DNA of 64,000 bases, from assembly GCF_000381065.1 (NCBI RefSeq), contig NZ_KB905847.1, positions 1 to 64,000 on the forward strand. Reading direction: 5' to 3'. The translations under genes and the position numbers were made by a program. Source of the DNA: Propionispira raffinosivorans DSM 20765. Its GTDB lineage: Bacteria > Bacillota > Negativicutes > Selenomonadales > Selenomonadaceae. This document shows positions 44,286 to 53,459 of the stretch, piece after piece. The number at the start of each line of letters is the position of its first letter. Position 1 is the first letter of the stretch. The notes below the pieces were generated by a model. That model did no database searches. It saw nothing but the letters and a program-made list of their open reading frames with translations, and was not told the origin of the DNA.

Positions 44286-44314
44286 GTCAACCAAGTTAGA
44301 TTCTGATGGTTGAC
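44286..44314 (-). promoter_or_regulatory. BirA operator upstream of bioY
   Basis: GTCAACC-N15-GGTTGAC is a perfect inverted repeat with the arm sequence and 15-base spacing typical of Firmicute BirA boxes (consensus TTGTTAACC-N15-GGTTAACAA). Confidence 0.8.
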
Positions 44315-44376
44315 AAATTTATTTTGCTGCTTATTGGTTTATGATAAAAAAGGGACATTCATTTTTCCTTCATAAA

Positions 44377-44397
44377 GTGTTATAGTGTAGATAACAC
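44377..44397 (+). promoter_or_regulatory. inverted repeat upstream of GH13 gene
   Basis: GTGTTAT-N7-ATAACAC is a perfect palindrome 57 bases before the GH13 start, where an operator would lie. The cognate regulator is not evident in the window. Confidence 0.45.
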
Positions 44398-44454
44398 AAG
44401 AACAGTATTTATTGAAATAATATCCCACGAATAATGCAGTGAGGAGCTGGTATC

Positions 44455-46137
44455 ATGGAAAAAACATGGTGGAAAGAAAGTGTAGTTTATCAGATTTATC
44501 CGCGCAGTTTTTATGACAGCAATGGTGACGGCATTGGTGATTTGCGGGGGATTTATGAAAAACTTGATTATTTAAAGGATCTAGGGGTTGATGTACTATG
44601 GCTGTCACCGGTATATCAGTCACCAAATGATGATAATGGGTATGATGTCAGTGATTATCAGGCGATTATGCAAGATTTTGGTACGATGGTCGATTGGGAT
44701 GTTTTAGCAAAAGGAATTCATGATCGTGGCATGAAGATTGTTATGGATTTAGTGGTAAACCATAGTTCTGATGAACATAAATGGTTTATTGAATCTGCAT
44801 CATCCAAAGACAATCCAAAACGTGATTATTATATTTGGCGTTCAGCAAAAAATGGAAGGGAACCAAATAATTGGGAGTCATTTTTTGGTGGGTCAGCCTG
44901 GCAATATGATTTAAAAACGGATGCTTATTATTTACATTTGTTTTCGAAAAAACAACCGGATTTAAATTGGGAGAATCCAGCTTTGCGTAAGGAAATTTAC
45001 ACTATCATGAACTGGTGGCTGGCAAAAGGAGTTGATGGCTTTCGGATGGATGTCATTAATTTCCTCTCAAAAGTACAATCTTTGCCAGATGCTTCAATAG
45101 TAGCTGGACGAGCTTACCAGGCAGGCGGGCAGTTTTTTATCAACGGGCCGAGAATTCATGAATTTTTACAGGAAATGCATGCAAACGTATTGACGAATTA
45201 TGATATCTTAACGGTTGGTGAGATGCCAGGAGCGAGTGTTGAAGATGCTATATTATATACAGGCCAAGATCGACATGAACTGAACATGATTTTTCAGTTT
45301 GAGCATATGGATTTGGATCGTGCCGATGAGGACAAATGGCACTCTAAACCATGGAACTTTTTGGAACTGAAACGGATTATCAGTAAGTGGCAGATCGGTT
45401 TGGCAGATCGAGGCTGGAATAGTTTATATTTGAATAATCATGATACGCCGCGTATGGTCAGCCGCTTTGGCAATGATAAAATTTATCGGGTGGAGTCGGC
45501 AAAAATGCTGGCAACGTTTAATCATATGCTTCAAGGGACACCATATATCTATCAGGGGGAAGAACTTGGCATGACCAATGTGAAATTCTCGTCGATTGAG
45601 GATTATCGTGATATTGAAATTTTGAATATGTATCAGGAAAAAGTAATAGAATGTGGTGAGGATAAAGAAGCTGTTATGGAAGCTATTTATCGCAGTGGCC
45701 GGGATAATGCGCGGACGCCATTTCAATGGAATCAGGAAGAAAATGCCGGATTTACAAAGGGAAAACCATGGATTGGTGTGAATTCGAACTATAAAGAAAT
45801 CAATGCGGAAGCTGCTAAACGTGATGAGAATTCCATTTATTATTATTATAAGCAATTGATTGAATTGCGGAAAACACATGAAATTATTGTTTACGGATCG
45901 TATCGACTTCTTTTGGAAAACGATGGGAAAATTTACGCGTTTATGCGCGAATTTGGAAAAACAAGATGGTTGGTCGTTTTAAACTTTTTTGCTCATGCTG
46001 TGACTTTCCATTTACCAGAGGATATTTCGTATACGAAAGCTGAATTTGTGATTGGTAATTATAAGGATGATATACAAGAAAATATCGATCGGATTTGCTT
46101 GAAGCCATATGAAGCCTGTGTGTATAATCTGCTGTAA
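44455..46137 (+). CDS. GH13 oligo-1,6-glucosidase / alpha-glucosidase
   Basis: The protein has 560 residues, with GAGGAGC before ATG 44455. It has the full GH13 set: DLGVDVLWLSPVYQSPNDDN (region I), DLVVNH, nucleophile Asp in GVDGFRMDVINF, acid/base Glu in LTVGEMPG and transition-state Asp in LNNHDTPR. There is no signal peptide. The QPDLNWENP segment and Val after the nucleophile (MDVI) fit the oligo-1,6-glucosidase subfamily (MalL/TreC type) acting on isomaltose-like or sucrose-like sugars in the cytoplasm. Confidence 0.92.
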   Translation: MEKTWWKESVVYQIYPRSFYDSNGDGIGDLRGIYEKLDYLKDLGVDVLWLSPVYQSPNDDNGYDVSDYQAIMQDFGTMVDWDVLAKGIHDRGMKIVMDLVVNHSSDEHKWFIESASSKDNPKRDYYIWRSAKNGREPNNWESFFGGSAWQYDLKTDAYYLHLFSKKQPDLNWENPALRKEIYTIMNWWLAKGVDGFRMDVINFLSKVQSLPDASIVAGRAYQAGGQFFINGPRIHEFLQEMHANVLTNYDILTVGEMPGASVEDAILYTGQDRHELNMIFQFEHMDLDRADEDKWHSKPWNFLELKRIISKWQIGLADRGWNSLYLNNHDTPRMVSRFGNDKIYRVESAKMLATFNHMLQGTPYIYQGEELGMTNVKFSSIEDYRDIEILNMYQEKVIECGEDKEAVMEAIYRSGRDNARTPFQWNQEENAGFTKGKPWIGVNSNYKEINAEAAKRDENSIYYYYKQLIELRKTHEIIVYGSYRLLLENDGKIYAFMREFGKTRWLVVLNFFAHAVTFHLPEDISYTKAEFVIGNYKDDIQENIDRICLKPYEACVYNLL

Positions 46138-46204
46138 ATAAAAAAATATTTGCCTGTATTTTCCAAAATCAAAGAGAGATCAAAGAAATGAATTGTAAAA
46201 TATA

Positions 46205-46279
46205 CTATATAAGTTGTATTAAATATTTTATATGACAGACGAATAGGCTGGATGTCATTTATTTAATGCGTATCTATAA
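46205..46279 (-). repeat. small dispersed repeat element (copy 3, opposite orientation)
   Basis: Read on the minus strand it runs from TAGATACGCATTAAATAAAT through GACATCCAGCCTATTCGTCTG to TTAATACAACTTATATAG, matching 27091-27176 along nearly its whole length with a ~10-base deletion. Confidence 0.7.
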
Positions 46280-46300
46280 AATAAATTATGAGTGGAGATC

Positions 46301-46414
46301 ATGTATATGAAAATTATAGCAATGTTAATGTTTTTTAGCATGCTGCTTACTTTTACAAGTATATCGAGAAGTATGAAACTGAGTGAAGTGCCTGCGGTTA
46401 TCAAAAAGAAATAA
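46301..46414 (+). CDS. 37-residue secreted or membrane peptide
   Basis: ATG 46301 has GTGGAG upstream. It encodes KIIAMLMFFSMLLTFTSISR followed by MKLSEVPAVIKKK, a hydrophobic N-terminal segment with a short basic tail. A strong terminator starts 16 bases later, which supports a transcribed small gene. I know no homologue; a signal-peptide-only pseudogene remnant is the alternative. Confidence 0.4.
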   Translation: MYMKIIAMLMFFSMLLTFTSISRSMKLSEVPAVIKKK

Positions 46415-46429
46415 TTGGATGAATCGTTA

Positions 46430-46482
46430 AAACATCCTATAAAAAGACATGTTTTATGTCTTTTTTATAGGATGTTTTTTTT
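46430..46482 (+). terminator. rho-independent terminator
   Basis: AAACATCCTATAAAA-type arm and TTTTTTATAGGATGTTT form a 20-bp stem, followed by T5. Confidence 0.85.
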
Positions 46483-46555
46483 CGAGCATTTTTGCATACG
46501 ATCTGTTAAAATAAAAAGATATTCTGTAATGGTCATAGCAAAGGAGACAATGTAC

Positions 46556-48184
46556 TTGAAAAAAGTGAAGTTTTTGGTGAATATATGTATTATTTTCGGT
46601 CTATTGTCCTGGGTGGCTTTTTACTCAAATACAATGTGGCCCGAAAAACAGAGTTCGGGAATTTTTCAAGTTGTCGCGCAAGATGGGACAGATGCAGTGA
46701 TGCAGGATGATGTACAAAAAACGGCGGATCTATTTAATCAGGTTTTGCAGGCAGATATGAAGGTTACATTAAATAGGGACATCAAGATTTTCATCTGTCC
46801 AACCAAGGAGCAGTATGCATCTGTTTTGCAAAAAGAATTTCATATGAAAGAGAAAAATATTGATCGAGAAGCGCAAGTAACCGGCGGTATGGCGAATGCC
46901 GACCTGAAAGTCGTTGCGCTAAATGGTTATTCGAATAATATGCGTTTGTCACAAAATCGCGTAGCTACCATGGGACATGAACTATTTCATCAGCTACAGG
47001 CACAATTATCACATGATAAAGGTGATAAAGCTTTGCGCTGGCTGACGGAAGGTACGGCTGATTATATGGGTGCTCGTATGGCTGAGAAAAGTGGCTATTT
47101 ACCGATGCGGCAATTTCCGGTCGAGCGCATCAATGCTTTGCGCAGTAAAAGCGACCAATTAAATCCAGGCGAGGTGTTTCATGCAAACAAGGATCAATGG
47201 GTAAAACTTATGGAAAAGGACGAATCATCCTATCGTATCGCGGATTTGATGGTGTTTTATCTGCTTGCTTCTGTACCAGATAATCAAAAATATGAATTAA
47301 TTGCTGCATATTTTCGGGAAGTAGGTCAACTGGGAAATGGTGAAAAAGCATTTGAAAAGGTTTTTCAAAAAAAACCAGATGTATTTTTAAGTGATTTTGA
47401 AGCATGGTTTTCTAATCAGCTGTCTGAGCCAACCACGCTGCAAATTGTTCGACAAGATGGTGTATCGGCTGCTTATTATGAGGATGTTGAAAATAGTGTT
47501 ATGCTGACGCGGCAGTTTTTAAAAAATCAGTGGGGCAGTGATCTGCGTGCTTCCCAAAAAATCATCCTTACAAATGAAGCAGGATATCGAATGACGCTGC
47601 AACGTGAATTGGGTTTGAGCCTGGCAGAGGCTGAAAAACGGGCAGGCAAAAGCCTTTATTATAATTATGGGCATACCGTTGTTTTAAATATGACGAGTTT
47701 ATCTCATAAAGAGCAGCGTGTTTTTGTGCCGGCTATGATCTTGATTAGTTATTTTCAAGAACAAACCGCTTCACAAGAACAGTTAGCAAAGCTGACCTGG
47801 TTTAGTAATGGAAGTATCTATGTTACAGCGGCTTACACCGTTGAGTCAGCAGGTCTGGCCAATTTGAATATGTATAAAAAAACATGGTTTCGCCTATTGG
47901 CAAAAGCAGATACAAGACCAAGTTTGCTAGAATTGGAAACGGCTGATGGCTGGGAAAATGCCGTAAAAACCTATGGCGAAGGTACGGTTGATGAAGTCGC
48001 TGAATTGGCCGCTTGTTACTTAGTGGATATGTATGGTGTGGCTTCAATTCATAATTGGACACAACAGGTTCAAGCTACAGGTGATGCTGAAAAAGCTTTT
48101 ACTGAAGTATATGGTATGACACCGACAGAATTTGATGTTGTGTTTGAGGCATATTTAGCGAAATATTTATCAAGGAACAAGTAA
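46556..48184 (+). CDS. secreted gluzincin-type metallopeptidase with degenerate second copy
   Basis: The protein has about 542 residues. TTG 46556 is best spaced from AAAGGAGA; ATG 46550 is too close. A signal anchor (FLVNICIIFGLLSWVAFYSN) is followed by two related ~260-residue halves. The first has zinc motif HELFH (His141, Glu142, His145) and Glu165 in LTEGTADYMG, as in peptidase-MA/gluzincin enzymes. In the second half the same places read PAMILISYFQ and SNGSIYVTAA, so the metal ligands are lost. The result is an active-looking peptidase domain plus a pseudo-domain, probably acting outside the membrane. Confidence 0.75.
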   Translation: MKKVKFLVNICIIFGLLSWVAFYSNTMWPEKQSSGIFQVVAQDGTDAVMQDDVQKTADLFNQVLQADMKVTLNRDIKIFICPTKEQYASVLQKEFHMKEKNIDREAQVTGGMANADLKVVALNGYSNNMRLSQNRVATMGHELFHQLQAQLSHDKGDKALRWLTEGTADYMGARMAEKSGYLPMRQFPVERINALRSKSDQLNPGEVFHANKDQWVKLMEKDESSYRIADLMVFYLLASVPDNQKYELIAAYFREVGQLGNGEKAFEKVFQKKPDVFLSDFEAWFSNQLSEPTTLQIVRQDGVSAAYYEDVENSVMLTRQFLKNQWGSDLRASQKIILTNEAGYRMTLQRELGLSLAEAEKRAGKSLYYNYGHTVVLNMTSLSHKEQRVFVPAMILISYFQEQTASQEQLAKLTWFSNGSIYVTAAYTVESAGLANLNMYKKTWFRLLAKADTRPSLLELETADGWENAVKTYGEGTVDEVAELAACYLVDMYGVASIHNWTQQVQATGDAEKAFTEVYGMTPTEFDVVFEAYLAKYLSRNK

Positions 48185-48286
48185 GCGGAGCCGGTTTATT
48201 TTCTTTTGTGTGACCGTACTGGTATTATGGGGACAAACCATATATAATAGAATATATATAATCACAGGGAAAAGTGAGGGTAATGT

Positions 48287-49075
48287 ATGAAAAAAGCGAT
48301 TTTCTTTGATGTGGATGGCACATTGATTGATATAAGCAAAGGCATGATGACGATGAGCGCTAAAACAAAAAAAACCATTCGTCAGCTGCAGGATGCGGGG
48401 CATTATACTTTTATTGCTTCAGGCAGACCATTTGCTTTTTTAGATAAAGAAATCACTGAATTTGGCTTTGATGGATATGTATTGATGAATGGTGCAGCCG
48501 TTATCATGGGAGATCAGGTGCTTTATAAAAAACCACTGGATAAAGCTTATGTAGCAAGCACTTGTAAAAAGTGTGATGACCATCAAGTGGAATATATATT
48601 GCAAGGGACGAAACATGTTTATTTAAAGCCGGAATTCAAACAGCTGGACGATTTTTATGAAGATATTGAAATAGCAAAAAATCGGTTTGTGTATGATTTT
48701 GATGCGAGAAATTTAGATGTTTATAAAATGGAATTTATTTCGAAGAATGAGCAAGGATTGGATGTATGTATGTCGTTTGTGAATGATAAAATGGAATTCA
48801 TGACCGATCCACGTCATAAGCTGAACTTTGAACTTTATGCGAAAGCACAAACAAAAGCGACGGGCATTCAGCGGGCTTTGCAGGCTTTGGATATTCCGCT
48901 GGAAAACAGTTATGCCTTTGGCGATGGTAAAAATGACAAGGAAATGCTGGCGGCTGTAGGGTACGGTTTTGCTATGGATAATGCGGATGCTTCACTGAAG
49001 AAGATTGCGGATTATACAGTAGATTCTGTGCATCATGATGGTGTAGCACAAGGCATATTAGAATATATACTCTAA
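48287..49075 (+). CDS. HAD-superfamily Cof-type phosphatase
   Basis: The protein has 262 residues, with GAGGG before ATG 48287. The motifs are FFDVDGTLI (nucleophile and acid/base Asp), FIASGRP, a C2-type cap (~85-185), Lys in AKAQTKATGI and GDGKNDKEML. This is the sugar-phosphate/FMN phosphatase group (YidA/Cof). It is cytoplasmic; the substrate is not predictable. It is a single gene closed by a hairpin. Confidence 0.9.
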   Translation: MKKAIFFDVDGTLIDISKGMMTMSAKTKKTIRQLQDAGHYTFIASGRPFAFLDKEITEFGFDGYVLMNGAAVIMGDQVLYKKPLDKAYVASTCKKCDDHQVEYILQGTKHVYLKPEFKQLDDFYEDIEIAKNRFVYDFDARNLDVYKMEFISKNEQGLDVCMSFVNDKMEFMTDPRHKLNFELYAKAQTKATGIQRALQALDIPLENSYAFGDGKNDKEMLAAVGYGFAMDNADASLKKIADYTVDSVHHDGVAQGILEYIL

Positions 49076-49093
49076 AAAAATATTGATTCAGCA

Positions 49094-49128
49094 GGCGGCG
49101 AAAATGAATTTTTTGTCGCTTTTTTTTA
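49094..49128 (+). terminator. rho-independent terminator
   Basis: GGCGGCGAAAA and TTTTTTGTCGC pair with one G-U, followed by T8. Confidence 0.65.
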
Positions 49129-49258
49129 TGCGTTTATTTGGTCTATAATCTTTACAATAATATAACAAAATCATAACCATTTCTAGTACGTAACAGCGTA
49201 TGATGAAAATTAGTACCATCGTAGTCCAGTTTAAATATAATTGGAGGGAAATGGAAAT

Positions 49259-50761
49259 ATGAAAACAAAAAAAAGGATTTTGACAGCGGCCATTTTTGCG
49301 GCGATAAGTTTGGGAACTTTGACTAGTTTTGCAGCTACGGAACATTGGAATGATGCTTCATTAACACCACAAGCTGTGACAAAAACGCAAGTGTCTGCAG
49401 ATACAGATTGGCAAGCTTGGAAAGCTGCCTGGGATGATACAAAAACAAATCATGAGCAGGTTTCCCTGTCTCCCGGGAGTGATGCGAGCCAGCTGAATTT
49501 TGCCTGGTATTCGAAAATGGACGGGGCGCAGGTTCGTGTGGCGAAAGATGTTTCGATGAAGAATGCAAAAGAATTTTCAGGAACATCCGAGACTGGGTCC
49601 GTTGTAGAAGGCATTCAATATTATGCGAATAAAGTTGTTGCTGACGGATTTAAGGCGAATCAGACCTACTGGTATCAAGTGAAGATTGATGGAACTTGGC
49701 AGAAACCGCAAGAGTATAAGACAAAAAGCTTGTCTGATTTTTCTTTTTTGTTTGTTGGTGATCCACAGATCGGTGCTTCGACAGGGCAGGTTCCTGTAGG
49801 CAGTGATCAAAAACAGAATTCGGAGTTAGCTGCGCGAAATGATGCTTATAACTGGAACAAAACATTAAATGCAGCGCTTACACAGCATCCTGAAATCAGT
49901 TTTATGATTTCGGCGGGTGATCAAATTAATGAAGTGGCAAAAAATAATACACCGGATGAGATCAAGCAGCAAGAATACCAATATTCCGGATACTTGTCAG
50001 CTGCGGCACTTCGTTCTTTACCAGTTTCCACAACGATTGGTAATCATGATTCTTTGACAAGAGGGTATCAGAACCATTTTAATACACCGAACCCTTTTAA
50101 AGAAGAACAGAGTCCAACTGCAGCTGGACATGGCTATTATTATAGTTACGGCAATGCCTTGTTCATTGTCCTTAATACAAACAATTATAATGCAGCCGAC
50201 CATAAAGCTCTTATCGAAAAGGCTATTGCCGCTAATCCGAAGGCTAAATGGCGTATTGTGATGATTCATCAAGACATTTATGGTTCAGGGCTTGATCATT
50301 CGGATTCAGATGGAATCATTCTTCGTACGCAGCTTACCCCAATATTTGATGCAAATCATATTGATGCTGTTTTGCAGGGACATGATCATACTTATGCAAG
50401 AACGTATCAGTTAACGGGGGACAGCAAACAACATCAGGCCTTTGACAAGACGGTGGATTTAAAAAATGAGCAGACACGGGCGGATTTTTTAACACAAAAT
50501 AATTGCTACAATATTGCTGATATGCGTCAGGGAAAAGTTACAAATCCTAAGGGTGTTTTCTATATGACAGCCAACTCTGCTACGGGATCGAAATATTATG
50601 AGCTATTGCCAATCCAGCAGGATTATATCGCAGCTCGTAATCAGAGCTGGCGCCCAACGTATTCAGTGGTAAATATTACCGCAGATACATTCGCCATTAC
50701 AACGTATGATGTAGGAACCGGTAAGGCAATTGACGATACGTACAGTATCGTAAAAAAATAA
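49259..50761 (+). CDS. secreted purple-acid-phosphatase-like metallophosphatase
   Basis: The protein has 500 residues. ATG 49259 lies behind GGAGGG. A signal peptide (RILTAAIFAAISLGTLTSFA) is followed by a fibronectin-III-like N-terminal domain (~60-155) and a calcineurin-like phosphoesterase domain with FLFVGDPQIG, MISAGDQINE, TIGNHDS, VMIHQDIYG and LQGHDHTYARTY, i.e. all metal-binding motifs. It acts outside the cell or in the periplasm on phosphate esters. It is a single gene with its own terminator; length and order fit bacterial purple acid phosphatases. Confidence 0.9.
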   Translation: MKTKKRILTAAIFAAISLGTLTSFAATEHWNDASLTPQAVTKTQVSADTDWQAWKAAWDDTKTNHEQVSLSPGSDASQLNFAWYSKMDGAQVRVAKDVSMKNAKEFSGTSETGSVVEGIQYYANKVVADGFKANQTYWYQVKIDGTWQKPQEYKTKSLSDFSFLFVGDPQIGASTGQVPVGSDQKQNSELAARNDAYNWNKTLNAALTQHPEISFMISAGDQINEVAKNNTPDEIKQQEYQYSGYLSAAALRSLPVSTTIGNHDSLTRGYQNHFNTPNPFKEEQSPTAAGHGYYYSYGNALFIVLNTNNYNAADHKALIEKAIAANPKAKWRIVMIHQDIYGSGLDHSDSDGIILRTQLTPIFDANHIDAVLQGHDHTYARTYQLTGDSKQHQAFDKTVDLKNEQTRADFLTQNNCYNIADMRQGKVTNPKGVFYMTANSATGSKYYELLPIQQDYIAARNQSWRPTYSVVNITADTFAITTYDVGTGKAIDDTYSIVKK

Positions 50762-50783
50762 AAAATGTTATTTTAGGTAAGCG

Positions 50784-50824
50784 AAGCTGCGGTAAAGTGA
50801 TGAAACTTTATCGCAGCTTTTTGG
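50784..50824 (+). terminator. rho-independent terminator
   Basis: AAGCTGCGGTAAAG and CTTTATCGCAGCTT form a 14-bp stem with one G-U pair, followed by TTT. Confidence 0.85.
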
Positions 50825-50851
50825 AAATTCAGGAGATAGGATCGATGGCAG

Positions 50852-51991
50852 ATGAGATTTAGCAGATTAAAGCATAAACGTATTTATGTATGGCTGGGAA
50901 CGATCGCTATATTGGTTGGCTTGGCAACTTTTTTATATATTTTTCAGCAAGTGGAAAAACCGGTTTTAGTGAATACGGGCGGACGAACGTTTGAAAATGC
51001 GACGGTATTGGATATTCTGGAAGATAATATGCAGGAAAATGGCATGCGAATCGGGGATCAGAAAGTAAGGCTTCAGATCGATAGTGGTGTGCTATCGGGT
51101 AAAACGGTTGAAGCGACAAGTGCCAATGGTTTTTTGTTTGGTGCAGCCTGCACTGTGGGCGGGAAAGTCGTTGCCATCGTTAGTTTAGCCGGAGATAGCC
51201 AAATGGTTACAGTTTATAGTGTAAATCGTGCTTTGCCAATTTATGCTTTTATTGGTTTTTTCCTTTTGTCACTTTGTGTGATCGGTGGGAAAAAAGGTAT
51301 GAAATCAGCGGGGGCTTTGATTTTCACGATGGTTTGTATCGTATATCTGTTTTTACCAATGCTGGTTCGAGGTATTTCTCCGTTCTTGGCAGCCAGTATA
51401 ACTGCTGTGGTTACAGTAACTGTGAGTCTGAGCTTGATTGGCGGCTTGAATCGTAAGACGCTAGCGGCAATCCTTGGTACATTTTTTGGTGTTGTCATTG
51501 CCGGAACCTCAGCCGCTGTTTTTGGTTATTTTGCCAGTATTTCAGGCTATAATGTTTCTAATATTGAAGCATTGCTTTTTGTGGGGCAAAATACGAAAAT
51601 CGATATTGGTGGATTGTTGTTTGCGGGTGTCTTAATTGCGACATTGGGGGCGGTAATGGATATAGCTATGGATATTGCGGCAGCGGTCAGTGAAGTACAT
51701 GATAAGACACCTCAGCTTACCAGACGGCAGCTTTTTGAAAGCGGTATGAATGTAGGGCGTGACATCATGGGAACGATGGCGACCACCTTGATTTTGGCAT
51801 TTACGGGAAGTTCATTAGGTATTCTAGTCCTGAATTATGTTTATGATCTACCATATCGACAGGTCCTTAATTCAAATTCGATGGGCATTGAAATTATGCA
51901 GGGGATTTCCGGCAGTCTGGGCGTTGTTTTCACTGTACCGATGGTGGCTGTGATGGCCGCACTTTTATTGAAAAAGGCCAGTGCAGAATAA
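50852..51991 (+). CDS. YibE/F family multi-pass membrane protein
   Basis: The protein has 379 residues. An N-terminal helix (YVWLGTIAILVGLATFLYIF), an extracellular ~100-residue beta domain, then about seven helices are seen. GATLGAVMDIAMDIAAAVSE-type sequence (TLGAVMDIAMDIAAAVSEV), GRDIMGTMATTLILAFTGSS and NSNSMGIEIMQGISGSLGV are YibE/F hallmarks. The family is of unknown transport or assembly function in the cytoplasmic membrane. The gene stands alone and ends in a strong terminator. Confidence 0.88.
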   Translation: MRFSRLKHKRIYVWLGTIAILVGLATFLYIFQQVEKPVLVNTGGRTFENATVLDILEDNMQENGMRIGDQKVRLQIDSGVLSGKTVEATSANGFLFGAACTVGGKVVAIVSLAGDSQMVTVYSVNRALPIYAFIGFFLLSLCVIGGKKGMKSAGALIFTMVCIVYLFLPMLVRGISPFLAASITAVVTVTVSLSLIGGLNRKTLAAILGTFFGVVIAGTSAAVFGYFASISGYNVSNIEALLFVGQNTKIDIGGLLFAGVLIATLGAVMDIAMDIAAAVSEVHDKTPQLTRRQLFESGMNVGRDIMGTMATTLILAFTGSSLGILVLNYVYDLPYRQVLNSNSMGIEIMQGISGSLGVVFTVPMVAVMAALLLKKASAE

Positions 51992-51999
51992 AGAAAAAT

Positions 52000-52057
52000 A
52001 AAAGTCAATTGTAAACCACTTTAAATAAAAGGTTTACAATTGACTTTTACAATTTTT
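52000..52057 (+). terminator. rho-independent terminator
   Basis: AAAAGTCAATTGTAAACC and GGTTTACAATTGACTTTT form a perfect 18-bp stem; T6 follows after a few bases. Confidence 0.85.
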
Positions 52058-52144
52058 TCTTTTATAATTCAGATTGGTAGACTCAAGGTTGCTAATTTCG
52101 TAAGGGTGATCATGGAGCTAATTAGAGTATCTATAATTATAATA

Positions 52145-52182
52145 TACTGGTCAACCTTGTTTTAAAATAAGGTTGACCAGTA
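52145..52182 (+). promoter_or_regulatory. BirA-type operator of the bioW operon
   Basis: TACTGGTCAACC-N14-GGTTGACCAGTA is a perfect 12-bp inverted repeat with the same GTCAACC/GGTTGAC core as the box at 44286. It lies just downstream of TATAAT-like sequence (52138-52143) and 20 bases before the first gene. The spacer is 14 rather than 15. Confidence 0.75.
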
Positions 52183-52201
52183 TAAGGGGGGGGATGTTTT
52201 T

Positions 52202-52687
52202 ATGAGCCTAAGAAATATGACTACCACTGCGTTACTTGCGGCACTTATTGCAATTTCAGGTTCGTTCAAGATCCCAGGGTTTATTCCTGGAACTGAATTT
52301 CAACTATCGGCGCCTTTAGCTGTAGCGATTTGTGCAGCTTATGGGTTTCAACGGTATTTTATTGCGGGTGTTATAGCTAGTACGCTTGTTCTTCTGTTGG
52401 GGACACAAACTGTTTTAAATGTGGCCATTGCATTATTGTTTCGGGTTGTTATTGGAATCGTTTTCTATTTGGGGGGGACATCGTTGTTTGTTATTGTTAT
52501 TGCGGGCCCGATCGCTTCCTTTATCGCTCGTTTAGCTTTTATAGGCATTATAGGGCAGGCCGGTTGGGTTGTTATTTTTGCAGCTATTCCCGGCATGATT
52601 TATACAGCTTTGGCAGCTTGGCCACTTACGTTGGTATTACGTCGAGTTCGACAAACCGCAGAAAGGATGCTTACAAATGTTGTATAG
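52202..52687 (+). CDS. ECF S-component-like membrane protein of the biotin operon
   Basis: The protein has 161 residues, with GGGGGGGA before ATG 52202. About five helices are visible (TTTALLAALIAISGSFKIPG, APLAVAICAAYGFQRYF, IAGVIASTLVLLLGTQTVLN). The small size and N-terminal layout recall ECF substrate-capture units, but the VPxTxQ and GGP motifs of BioY are missing. A standard bioY exists at 43640. It is the first gene after a BirA box and overlaps bioW, so uptake of pimelate or another biotin precursor is a plausible role, inferred from context. Confidence 0.6.
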   Translation: MSLRNMTTTALLAALIAISGSFKIPGFIPGTEFQLSAPLAVAICAAYGFQRYFIAGVIASTLVLLLGTQTVLNVAIALLFRVVIGIVFYLGGTSLFVIVIAGPIASFIARLAFIGIIGQAGWVVIFAAIPGMIYTALAAWPLTLVLRRVRQTAERMLTNVV

Positions 52688-53459
52688 CGTTAAAATGCGT
52701 TCAGCGAAAGGTGGAGCACATGAATTGGGTGGAAAACATATTTCTGGTGCGGAACGTATTGTAAATCAAGAAGAAATTGCAAGAAGTGTCCAAGCCATGA
52801 TCGAAAGAGCATTTCAACATGATCGTGGCTGCGCTGATTTTATTAATTTAAAAATTGAACAAATTGTGCCGCAGAATATTGTTTATATTAGGCAGCTGGC
52901 AATCTCCACGCTTGCAGCGGATACGATGTTATCAGGGCGCAATGCTGCAGTGGAAAAACTTATAAGTTCGGGGGTAACGAAAGCGGCAGCGCTATCGGGG
53001 ATAGAACAATTAGCTGGACTCAGTGAAAGTATGCATGGAGCGATGCTGTTATCTTCAACGACCGGGCAACGGCTGGACGCAGCGGCACAACGAGGAATTC
53101 GAGTCAGTAATATGGATGTTGCAGATTTGCCTGCCTATAAAATGGTGCTTAGAAATTGTGGCTTGTTGGATATGCATGTTCGTGAGGCTGTAGTTTTGGC
53201 TTCTAAAGTTCAATCTGCAGCAGGTGTTATGGCGGAACTTTGCTGGTCGGACGATTTGACTTATACAACAGGCTACGTAGCCAATCAATCGGGGTATTAT
53301 AGAATTCCACATTTAAAATTGTTGAATAGTCCAAATGGCGGACGGGCATTTTTTATTAAACCAGATACGAATATTGAAGCATTGGTTTCTTATTTAGAAA
53401 ACACACCTGTTTTAATTAGACCACAAGCGAAAGCAGGCTGTGATCCATGCAAAAATTAA
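52677..53459 (+). CDS. bioW: 6-carboxyhexanoate-CoA ligase (pimeloyl-CoA synthetase)
   Basis: The protein has 260 residues, starting inside the preceding gene (11-base overlap). LYSVKMRSAKGG, GGKHISGAERIV, INLKIEQI, GVTKAAALSGIEQL, MHGAMLLSSTTGQRL and RGIRVSNMD are characteristic of BioW, which has its own fold unrelated to ANL ligases. It converts pimelate plus CoA plus ATP into pimeloyl-CoA in the cytoplasm, the substrate of the overlapping bioF. Length is normal. Confidence 0.93.
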   Translation: MLYSVKMRSAKGGAHELGGKHISGAERIVNQEEIARSVQAMIERAFQHDRGCADFINLKIEQIVPQNIVYIRQLAISTLAADTMLSGRNAAVEKLISSGVTKAAALSGIEQLAGLSESMHGAMLLSSTTGQRLDAAAQRGIRVSNMDVADLPAYKMVLRNCGLLDMHVREAVVLASKVQSAAGVMAELCWSDDLTYTTGYVANQSGYYRIPHLKLLNSPNGGRAFFIKPDTNIEALVSYLENTPVLIRPQAKAGCDPCKN

